From positions 1,754,617-1,818,616 of the forward strand of contig JACTAT010000059.1 in the NCBI GenBank assembly GCA_014526335.1: 64,000 bases of DNA, in the 5' to 3' direction. The notes beneath the pieces are model-generated. The model was not told where the DNA came from and searched no databases. It saw only the letters and a list, made by a program, of their open reading frames with translations. Numbering within the stretch: the first letter of the stretch is position 1; every line of letters begins with the position of its first letter. A program made the position numbers and the translations under genes. Shown here piece by piece: positions 34,901 to 42,646 of the stretch. This DNA comes from Chrysaora quinquecirrha (Eukaryota > Cnidaria > Scyphozoa > Semaeostomeae > Pelagiidae).

Positions 34901-36016
34901 CTGCCTCCCTTGCCCTTATGAAAATCAGAGCTAAGGAGGGTACAGGGTAGCAGTGACTTCCCCATCATTTCTAAGGGAAGATTTGTATATGGCCTTAACC
35001 TGATGTAAAACCTTTGTGTTTTCATCAAGGGATGCCAAAATCTATTTTACCCCATCCTTTTGCTCCTCCATTGTTGGACCTCTGGCTACGCAGCTACTCT
35101 TACTATTTTTCCTTCGTTGCATTTCAAGTCGCATCCGGGTATAAATTCAGCCTTATTTTATTATTGTTTCAGTCTTTTTCTGACATTCATACTCTGAAGA
35201 GTGTCAGACGAAAAAAGCTTTCAAGTATGCCCGGAATGTTTCCTCTGTTTATGGCAATTCTGAAGTTTCCCTTCTACTTAAACCCGAGCAACATATTTCA
35301 TGCCTGTATGTGAAAGCAATATTTCTAATATCCTTACATCATTGCCGAATTCTGAAGCATCCTTGCTCAAAATACTAGCTGCACTGAGAGCTCCATCTGC
35401 ACCCTACAATAAAAGAGTTCTTTGTTGAATTTCTAAAAGAGCTTCTAATGCTCATCCATAAAGCGGTTCTCTCTTAAAAAATCAACTCCAATGGTGATTT
35501 CATACAAGGGGGTGCGTTCTGTCTCACTGCCAAGTTGGTCCACTACAAAGTTGGCCCACCCGATGGACAAGTCGGCCCAATGCAGCGTTGGCCCAAGACG
35601 TTATTTACTAGTTATTTTGTTAGGTGCTTTAAGAGTATACATGTTTGAAATTTATTATATTTTAGTGGGCCAATTTGGTATATGCTGACAGGCCAACTTG
35701 TCTAAGACATTTGACATGGTGGGTCTGGGTTGTAGTGGGCAGTGGGCTGAGTTGTCCCATCTTTTTCTAGCGACCTAAAAGACAACATGGGATTTTCAAA
35801 AGCATGAGCCATACAAAATGGTTTTGGGAGGCTATCAATTATAATTTTAACAAAAGCCTAAGACCCCTCCCACCAAGAATAGAAAAAGCACTGCAATGCA
35901 ATCTTCTTGAGTTGTTTTTCGACCCATCATGCAAAAATTAAAACTTAGTCCAGAAGGTCTTTATTAGATTATACAAAATACTTAGCCCTTACCAATGAAG
36001 ATATGCCCCCTTCCAT
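28988..36016 (-). CDS. PBDC1: PBDC1 orthologue
   Basis: Eight minus-strand coding exons are found: 35993-36016 (ATG at 36016), 35338-35403, 34506-34565, 33420-33471, 32033-32080, 31019-31086, 30843-30886 and 28988-29232. Diagnostic motifs are MWAMKTFKYAETHF, YDDQVYRMF, RWRPFCEMFKGKVEDFNFG, DCSKGYSEDNTIL and TRIQFIAIEIARNRRGLN, all close to vertebrate PBDC1 in the same order. The tail is acidic and Glu/Lys-rich, also as in the family, and stops at 28988-28990. One short exon is missing between 34506 and 33471. The phases require 3n+2 bases there, and the family has about 15 residues of an S-V-D-P-x-x-L-K-L-T type. PBDC1 is a small conserved cytosolic protein of unsettled function. The gene is tail-to-tail with the GTPase, 712 bp apart. 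Confidence 0.9.
29284..29648. mobile_element. TA-flanked MITE, CACGTTTT family, copy 2
   Basis: Ends CACGTTTTCTATTTTATAAG and TTTCTTATAAAAAAAACGTG form a terminal inverted repeat flanked by TA (29282-29283 and 29649-29650). AAGTTTCTTAA motifs recur inside, as in the copy at 17608-17968, and the length is almost equal (365 against 361 bp). It lies in the last PBDC1 intron. Confidence 0.65.
29698..30161. mobile_element. Harbinger-like MITE, family H1, copy 2
   Basis: The left end GGCTCTCGTCCAATGATAAA and right end TTTGATCGTCTACCTAGGGCC are diverged versions of the family ends, with TAA on both sides (29695-29697 and 30162-30164). It is longer (464 bp) than the copy at 13652-13942 and sits 49 bp from the neighbouring TA-type MITE, still inside the PBDC1 intron. 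Confidence 0.6.
31228..31502. mobile_element. MITE with TGGCTAAACTAGGAGACATG ends, copy 1
   Basis: Left arm TGGCTAAAGTAGGAGACATG and the matching right arm CATGTCTCCTAGTTTAGCCA make ~30-bp inverted ends, continuing into TCGCGC and GCGCGA. TAA flanks both ends (31225-31227 and 31503-31505). The interior has CCTCGGTGT, CTCCGCGACAT and CATGTTTAGCCACCCTGGGAGACACGCC-like blocks shared with the copy at 61121-61370. Non-coding; it gives overlapping spurious open frames on both strands. Confidence 0.7.
32285..32547. mobile_element. Harbinger-like MITE, family H1, copy 3
   Basis: Ends GGCCCTGGTCAAACGAACAA and ATATCGTTTGGCCAGGGCC, flanked by TTG and TTA, one mismatch from a 3-bp TWA duplication. The internal CAAACATTGTTGGTCCAACA motif is shared with the other copies. 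It lies in a PBDC1 intron. Confidence 0.6.
33303..33379 (-). repeat. tRNA-like sequence, probably a SINE head
   Basis: On the minus strand TGGTTAAGGCA stands where an A box is expected, and GAGTTCAAATCCC is a good B box about 45 bases on. The T stem does not pair well and the acceptor ends do not match, so this is unlikely to be a functional tRNA and more likely a tRNA-derived repeat in the PBDC1 intron. Confidence 0.4.
33842..33895 (-). repeat. second tRNA-like B-box fragment
   Basis: The minus strand reads CCAGGTTCGATTCCC, a perfect B-box core, after a GTAGTCC stretch. No convincing A box or acceptor stem is seen. It is probably another SINE remnant; a further degenerate one with GATTCAAATCTC lies near 34070. 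Confidence 0.3.
34736..34950 (+). repeat. possible diverged SINE
   Basis: The stretch starts GGTGCTGTAGCCCAGTCTAA, resembling the head of the SINE copies in INPP5A introns, and later contains GTGGTGTAGCCAAGGGTGCC. Similarity is partial and the assignment is tentative. A 135-codon minus-strand frame over it shows no domain. Confidence 0.3.
35120..35290. repeat. dispersed repeat with ACTCTGAAGAGTGTCAGACG core
   Basis: Inverted relative of the repeat at 4890-5060: both contain the CACTCTTCAGAGT core, a nearby AAAAGCTTT, a GTATAAATT-type stretch and a GTTTCTGCTGTTTCTC-like flank. It lies between PBDC1 exons 2 and 3. Confidence 0.5.
35500..35770. repeat. degenerate repeat with AAGTTGGCCCAC motifs
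   Basis: Several copies of AAGTTGGCCCAC and related words occur in both orientations within 270 bp of the first PBDC1 intron. This suggests a decayed inverted-repeat element. Ends and target duplication could not be defined. Confidence 0.3.
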
Positions 36017-36296
36017 TGTAGCTGAATTTTGAGACTTTCTGCTGAAGCAACTAAGTAAGATAAAGTAAAATGACTGCAGACTTCTGACTCAAACTGGCAG
36101 CACGTTCCCCATGTTTTTCAGTGTTGCGTTTAGATTGTCAGCATTAGAACGTGGTAGATTAATGCACGCTTATGACGTATCACGCAGTATTCATTACGAG
36201 GCTCCAATTCCGTTATTGTGAAGTGTCTAGACAAGGCGAGTACTTCGTATAAGACAACACATAATGTCCTGAGCAGATATCAACGTAAGTATATAC

Positions 36297-37132
36297 CAGG
36301 GGTGTAGAGCTGGGGGGGCTCGGGGGGGTTCAGCCCCCCTAGTTATTTTTTTTCAGCCCCCCCTAGTTATTTTGTTTATCTGAGCGAAAGCACCTAGTTT
36401 TTTGCTCAGTCTCTTAGTGTTATTGGATTTTCAACAACATATTTTCTTTCTTTCTCCAAAAACATGAATGCCCTTGTGATATCAGAATATTAATTATCCT
36501 TAGATATTTTATTTTCCTTGCAACCTTTTTACACATTGCTTCAAGGTTTAAGTCATTTCGGATACTATAGTTTTTGATTAAGTAGCTATTTTCGGGATTT
36601 TCGGATTAACAAAAACATACAATGGCAGCTTAACCATTAAAAAATTAACAATTATATATTTTTGATTTTTCAAGGCAAACATTTTGTTATATTAAACACT
36701 TTTAAAAAACGGGTCACTCATTGGCTTGCTACTTGATGCCTCACGGCTCACACTTGTCAGCAGTTCCCGGGTCCGTTCTATAAACTGTGACTGCATTTAT
36801 AGAGTAGCTGAGGTTTTAAAGTGATTTTGTGATTACAATTGCGAGGCATTTTGAAGTTTGAGTGGTTTTGCAAAGAAAAATAGAAAATTTGCTGAATAAT
36901 CATTTCATGGCTGAAAATCCTTGACGGACCGGATAATCGAAGTCCGGATAAAGTAGAAGGTGGCTAATCGGATAAATGCTGTAACTTATGAAAAACGGCC
37001 AATCTAAGCCAATCTGGAGATGATATTTTGAAAAATTTTCTGGGGGAGCATGCCCCCAGACCCCCCTTGTTGGGTGCACCTTCGGTGCACTGGTAGAGCC
37101 CTCCTAGTTATTTTTCCAGCTCTACACCACTG
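36297..37132. mobile_element. hAT-like non-autonomous transposon nested in the left arm
   Basis: Ends CAGGGGTGTAGAGCTGG and CCAGCTCTACACCACTG are inverted repeats with one mismatch, starting CAG-G as in hAT elements. They are flanked by a perfect 8-bp duplication GTATATAC (36289-36296 and 37133-37140). The right arm of the host inverted repeat has the same site with a single GTATATAC, so it preserves the empty site. The 836-bp interior carries G/C-runs and CCCTAGTTATTTT repeats near both ends and has no long open frame. Confidence 0.85.
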
Positions 37133-37259
37133 GTATATACATCTGCAACGGTCAGGACATTACGTGTCCTGCATATAACTAGCTATACATAGTAACATAC
37201 CTGATATATTAAGCTGTATCTAGCTGTATATAGTGCATATATGGTGCATGCCTGCACAT

Positions 37260-37540
37260 GGATGTATATGATGGGTAAGGTGTATATAGGTATATACCTG
37301 TATATAGAGGTATATAGAGTATATAGCTGTATATAGCGTATGCACGGTGCATGCTTGCATATGGATATATATTTCGGATTAGATGTATGTAGGTATATAT
37401 CTGTATATAGAGGTATATAGAGTATATAGTTGTATGTAGCGTATATATATATATAGCGTAGATACGGTGCATGCTGGCATATTGATGTATATGATGAGTA
37501 AGGTGTATATAGGTATATATCTGTATATAGAGGTATGCTC
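37260..37540. repeat. ~120-bp tandem repeat, about 2.3 copies
   Basis: Units carry GGTGCATGC(C/T)TG(C)CATATGGAT followed by AGGTATATA(C/T)CTGTATATAG and AGAGTATATAG(C/T)TGTAT. Starts are near 37240, 37340 and 37465. TATA-rich and without stops in some minus-strand frames, which explains spurious Tyr/Ile-rich open frames there. Confidence 0.7.
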
Positions 37541-37799
37541 AAAGACCTGGACATGTTTTCGCTCAAAAAATAGGCGTACCAATCAGAGAACAGTATTCCG
37601 AAAAAAGCATTCTGATTGGTTGGTTTAGCGATTTCAACCCGAAAATAGGCATTTTTCGTTTATTTTGCTGAAAATGTGAACCCCTAGACTTATTACACGA
37701 GTCCTAGTTATCGCTAACGGCTAACAACCGAACTTAAAAACCGCTCCAACTTTAACAATAGAAAGGTCAGAGACATGCGTGGTACGTGGTATGTGCCAA

Positions 37800-37985
37800 A
37801 ACATCTGACCCGGTGCTGAGATGAATGCTCCCCACTTGCATCCACAATGCCGCTATTCTCCCATGAGTCTTCCGCCAGCCTCCGGGGGGAGGGAATATCC
37901 GGTCCCCAGGCCATATGCTTACGCTTGGATACCCCTAATGCTTTCACTTCCAACTCATGACACGCGAATCAATTGTGTAAAAGCA
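37800..37985. repeat. dispersed repeat R1, copy A
   Basis: Shares GAGATGAATGCTCCCCACTT, GCTATTCTCCC, GGCCAT(A)TGCT(T/C)ACGCTTGGATA and GAATCAATT with 41968-42185. Relative to that copy it lacks about 54 bp after the CCACAATGCC block. The function and family are unknown. Confidence 0.6.
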
Positions 37986-38099
37986 ACTCATTGATGTCAC
38001 AGATTACTTTCCATCGAATCTGACGAGTACGGTAATGTAATAATTGCGCATGCGTTCAGAACACCTGAGACTTATCATTGCATACAATATATTTAAGTA

Positions 38100-38560
38100 T
38101 ACTACAGTATACAGCTGTACACTGAGAATATAGATGGACCTTGCGCATATACGCATATGGCTGCGTTTATGGTGCATACAATGTATGTATATTTAAGTAT
38201 ACTTCGGTATAAAGCTGTACATTGAATAGGCCTATATATGAACCTTGTGCATAGACGCATATGGCTGCGTTTATGGTGCATACAATGTATATAAGTATAC
38301 TTCGGTATACAGCTGTACATTGAGTAGGCCTATATATGAACCTTGTGCATAGACGCATATGGCTGCGTTTATGGTGCATACAATGTATATAAGTATACTT
38401 CGGTATACAGCTGTACATTGAGTATATAGATGTACCTTGTGCATATACGCATATGGCTGCGTTTATGGTGCATACAATGTATTTAAGTATACTTCGGTAT
38501 ACAGCTGTATATTGAGTATATAGCTGTATTTAGTACATATAGGCATATGCCCAACTTTAT
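38100..38560. repeat. ~100-bp tandem repeat, about 4.5 copies
   Basis: Each unit contains TATACAGCTGTACATTGAGTA, CTTGTGCATA(T/G)ACGCATATGG and CTGCGTTTATGGTGCATAC. Spacing between units is 96-106 bp. A further single partial copy occurs at about 39176-39262, next to the 20-bp repeat. Confidence 0.8.
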
Positions 38561-38639
38561 GATGTTTAAGGATACTACCACAGTACTTAGCAGGTATACT
38601 ATTGAAAGTGAAAAAAGACAGTATCTCATTCCTTATAGA

Positions 38640-38950
38640 CACGTTTTGGTACTTGCTGAGCTTGTTCAATATTTTTTTGTCTTTCTGGTTTATTTCTGTT
38701 GAGACATAACCTTATCAAGTATGTTAACAGTTGAAATATTGAAAGCAAATTTAAGACTAGTACGTCACTTGTAGAATAGAGATTTTTGGTACTGTTTGGC
38801 TCTTTAGTCGCTTTTGTCTTTCTGGTTTATAACTGTTGAGACATGACTTAATTAAGTATGTTAACAGGTAAAATGTTTAAAGCAAATTAATGACTAGTAT
38901 ATCATTTCATTTGCAATAAATATGTTTTGGTACTATTTGGCTTCTATCTC
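38640..38950. repeat. ~135-bp tandem duplication
   Basis: Two copies of a unit with GTCTTTCTGGTTTAT, CTGTTGAGACAT, AAGTATGTTAACAG, GACTAGTA and TTTTGGTACTGTTTGGCTC. The second copy starts near 38815. They lie inside the fold-back core. Non-coding. Confidence 0.6.
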
Positions 38951-39261
38951 TATAGTAGATTAAGGTTGCTATTTCAAGTAAAAGAAACGCGTATCTACTG
39001 TATCTAATTAATTGACGCACATTGAAATGAAAATGACAAAATAAGACCAGCAACACAGTTATAAGTCTTCTCCAAGTCGGATACATGTCTAGTTCTCGAT
39101 TCTAAAATATTACTCGTTAGGGCGTTAGGTAACTAGTTTTGACTATCCAAATGACAAAATAAGACCAGCAAGACCAAAATTGAGTATATAGATGTACCTT
39201 GTGCATATACAAATATGGCTGCGTTTATGGTGCATACAATGTAATTAAGTATACTACGGTA

Positions 39262-39800
39262 GAAGCACCACAAAGTGCTGATGAGTACCACAAAGTAACC
39301 ACAAAGTACCGACGAGTACAATAAAAGTACCAATAAGTACCACAATGTACTGACGAGTACCATAAAGTACTGACAAGTACCATAAAATACCGAGAAGTAC
39401 CCTCAAGTAGCAAAAAGTACCAAAAAGTACCAACAGGTACCATAAAGTACTGACCAGCTCCACAAAGCACTGACGAGTACCATAAAGTACTGAGAAGTAC
39501 CATAAAGTACTGAGAAGTACCACAAAGTACTGACGAGTACCATGAAGTACCGACAAGTACCAAAAAGTACTGTCAAGTACCAGAAAGTACTGACAAGTAC
39601 CACAAAGTACTGACAAGTACCAGAAAGTACTGGCAAGTACCACAAAGTACTGACAAGTACCAGAAAGTACTGACAAGTACCACAAAGTACTGACAAGTAC
39701 CATGAAGTACCGAGAAAAGACAACAAAGTACCGAGAAGTACCACAAAGCACAGAGAAGAGCTACATAGTACGGAGAAGTACCACAAAGTATTGAGAAGTA
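39262..39800. repeat. 20-bp tandem repeat, about 27 copies
   Basis: The unit is close to AAGTACTGACAAGTACCACA, with C/T and A/G variants. Every unit holds two GTAC words. The unit lacks stop codons in all minus-strand frames, so long repetitive Tyr/Val/Leu/Cys open frames appear there; they are artefacts of the repeat. Confidence 0.9.
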
Positions 39801-40726
39801 CCAACAAGGAGGGGGGCTTTGGGATGTCACGGGTTGCGGATTTGGCCGATATGTGCAGGCATGCACCATATATGCACTATATACAGCTAGATACAGCTTA
39901 ATATATCAGGTATGTTACTATGTATAGCTAGTTATATGCAGCACACGTAATGTCCTGACCGTTGCAGATGTATATACTTACGTTGATATCTGCTCAGGAC
40001 ATTATGTGTTGTCTTATACGAAGTACTTGCCCTAGACAACCAACTGAACACGCAGAGACTTAAAGTTTTATTTAATTTTGAAACTTCAAAACTAGAAAAT
40101 AACTGAATAGTGATTTATGAAGTGAGAAAAAAAATCAAACCCCAATTTTTAAGTGTTTAATTATTTTTCCATAAAAATTTACTTTAATAACGATTAGTAC
40201 ATTCCAGTACTCGTCAGATTGACTGAAAAATCATCTATGAGTACAACATGTTGGTAAGGTAATGTTCACCTTTGACCCTAAAGTGGACCAGGGAGCGCCA
40301 AGCGCTTCGCGCTCCCTGAGTGGACCTACAAGACCCGCCAATCGTGGACTTCTTAAACGAGTCCCAGTTCTAGCAACTTCAATCTTTAGGTGTGTTGTTG
40401 TCAGAAAGCTCTTAGATGCCTAGTTGCTGGAGGGCTGGAATAGGTTGGGGGGCTGGAATAACATTCAGGATCACATTCCACTTTATTCATATTTCTAGTC
40501 ACGTTTGATTTTCACCTCTCCATTTGTTACAAAAATTTTTAATTTTGTACCCCCGTGACTTGGCACCCGTGGGCACTTGCCCCTCCCTGTCCCCCTTCCC
40601 TTCGCTACGCCACTGTCAAGTAACTAACTGATCAAGCTTGATGCACATTAGCTTACAAAAATGACAAAATAAGACCAATGTGCCAACATAATTCAAGATA
40701 ATTCAAAATAATTCAAAATGATTCTA

Positions 40727-41000
40727 TTTCAAGTGAGATACAGTTGTATATTTCGAATTTAGAATTTCTCGCGTCAAGTAACCAATTTGGTAGAATGTTG
40801 ACGCCATGTGACCAATAGAAATGACAAAATAAGACCAATGGAACCAAAATAATCTTATTTCAAGTGAGGTGCAGGTGCATCTTTCGAATTTGGAATTTCT
40901 CGCGTCAAGTAACCAATTTGGTAGAATGTTGACGCAAAGTGACCAATAGAAATGATAAAATAAGACTAATGGGACCAAAATAATCCCATTTCAAATGAGA
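40727..41000. repeat. ~122-bp tandem repeat, about 2.2 copies
   Basis: Units hold ATTTCTCGCGTCAAGTAACC, TTTGGTAGAATGTTGACGC and AATGACAAAATAAGACCAAT. The third unit is partial and runs up to the acceptor of the Ig-like exon at 41019. The AATGACAAAATAAGACCA word also occurs alone near 39033, 39149 and 40659. Confidence 0.75.
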
Positions 41001-41018
41001 TGCTATCTTTTTTTACAG

Positions 41019-41300
41019 GAATAATTCTCCCAAATCGTGAAATACGGCGCAAACCTAACCCTAGAGTTTGATGTCATTGCAACGCCACGCCCCACAGTAG
41101 AATGGTTCCAGGATGGGGCTAAGATAGCTTCTGGGGTGAGCCTGACGACACTGGAACTGAAAAAGGCAGATAATTCAATGTTTTACAGATTCAAGTTGTA
41201 TAAAACATCACCAATGAGAATGATACCGGATTTTATGAGGCATTTGTCGTTTTTGGAAATATACGTTTCTCGATGATGAATTACAGCGTTACAATCGAAG
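41019..41300 (+). pseudogene. broken exon encoding an Ig-like domain
   Basis: A 282-bp block starts after a polypyrimidine-AG (41018) and ends at GTAAGG (41301), like a real exon. It encodes an immunoglobulin-fold pattern: VKYGANLTLEFDV, the core Trp in PTVEWFQDGAKI, then the strand-F signature NDTGFYEAFVVFG and a final strand ending VTIEG. Neither canonical cysteine is present. The pattern needs two frame changes, one near 41031 and one at the four-A run near 41202. It is therefore a decayed exon or one carrying indel errors. No partner exon was recognised nearby. Confidence 0.55.
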
Positions 41301-42646
41301 GTAAGGTTGAATCTAGAAACTCGACTCCATACATGAGCTGTATTTATCGCTACTGAGTCTATGCTGGACGCTCAGACCACACTGAGCTAACAGCTGAAGG
41401 GTTGTTGTTATTGTTATTACTTTTTGCAAAGACTGGGACCCTTGTAATAAGTCTATCTGAATACTTGCAATCTTGACTTCATGTACTTTAGGTGCCTTAT
41501 TGCCGTGGGTTGTAGAATAGGCGGGGTTTTGATAGCATTCAGGATCTTATTAGCGGGACGAGGCGTCAAAATAAACGGGGAGAGGTCAGAATTTGTCTGA
41601 CAAACTAGCAACCTACTGAAACGCAACACGCTGAAACAAACTGCTGAAACGCAGTGCGAACGGTCCCTATAGTACTTATTAACTTCAGCAAGGTAATCTA
41701 AAGTTCTAATAGAAAATACGTGTAAGTTTATATAAGCGTAGTTTCGATTTTATTAAGCGGGGTTCCTGCTTATAAGAGCGGGAGGAGGCTAGAAATTTTT
41801 CATAATGTTATTAGCGGTGTGGAACGGCAATTAGACATCAAAGAGTAATCACAAAGTGTATCAGTAAGTTGCCTCGCAAAGTACACCGGGCAAAAGGTAT
41901 CGAATTTGAAAGCTGCTCAAACTGGTATCCAACTTGTGCATATTACGCCAAATACTGCAAAAACATTGCTCAGTGCTGGAGATGAATGCTCCCCACTTGC
42001 ATCCACATTGCCGAGACAATGTGGCTGAGGCGTCGCATCTTACGGTGGTTCCCGTTACGGGAAATCGCTATTCTCCCGTGAATCTTCGGCCAGCCAAGGG
42101 GGTGGGACTATCCGGCCCCCAGACCATGTGCTCACGCTTGGATATCCCGCCAGCTTCCGACTCACACACTGAATCAATTATGTTAAGAAACCCTCTTTAT
42201 ACTAACAGAATTTCTTCAAATAATTGAGGCAATTGTGGGAAAAATTTTGTCGCGCATGCGTTACTTTTTTGACTCGAGAATGTGAAAAAAGTAAATTCCT
42301 TGCTCTAAGGAAAATTCAATTCCTTGCGGGCGTATAAATTCCTTGCTCTGCCGTAGACTCACGACACGAGTCCCTAGTTTACGCTTCCCTTATTTTGATT
42401 TGTCACCACACTAAGCGATTGTAGAAAACAGCAACAACAACATAGAGCGAAGTAGTGGGACTTATGTAGTGCGTCTAGCTCTACGGTGGTGCTAGAAGGC
42501 TAAACTAGCAACTAATGTCAAATTACTGTCTTGTGAACAACTAATTTCAACCAGAATTTTTTCATCGCTTTTAACTACACCAAGAGCATGTGCAACGCGT
42601 TTCTCACTCCAACAATTTTTCTGCAAAATGCATTCGTTGATTCGTT
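41301..42646. other. non-coding stretch left of the satellite
   Basis: No gene is recognised. It contains the second copy of dispersed repeat R1 at 41968-42185 and otherwise unique AT-rich sequence. A search by eye for the missing first exon of the MFSD13A gene found nothing here. Confidence 0.5.
41968..42185. repeat. dispersed repeat R1, copy B
   Basis: Longer copy of the repeat at 37800-37985. It has an additional ~54-bp block with GGCGTCGCATCTTACGG and CCCGTTACGGGAAAT (a short palindrome) between the shared parts. Confidence 0.6.

Larger units (their letters stand above)
36224..40038. mobile_element. 3.8-kb fold-back-like element with tandem-repeat core
   Basis: The two ends are long inverted repeats. 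About 190 bp of the left arm (36224-37259, after removing a nested insertion) matches the right arm 39851-40038 almost perfectly. It begins TGTCTAG and passes through AGTACTTCGTATAAGACAAC and ATATGGTGCATGCCTGCACA. The core holds a ~120-bp tandem repeat, a shared dispersed repeat, ~100-bp, ~135-bp and 20-bp tandem repeats, and no credible gene. This resembles fold-back (Galileo-like) transposons, but no target duplication is seen at the outer ends. A local inverted duplication is an alternative. Confidence 0.65.

Noticed and set aside
34621..35028. 135-codon minus-strand frame between PBDC1 exons
   Set aside because: It overlaps a likely SINE and lacks any domain; the real PBDC1 exons are in small blocks on either side.
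37183..37582. Tyr/Ile-rich minus-strand frames
   Set aside because: These are products of a TATA-rich ~120-bp tandem repeat, with no start context, domain or splice structure.
39225..39869. Long overlapping minus-strand frames rich in Tyr, Val, Leu and Cys
   Set aside because: They are produced by a stop-free 20-bp tandem repeat read in all three frames, with no coding signature.
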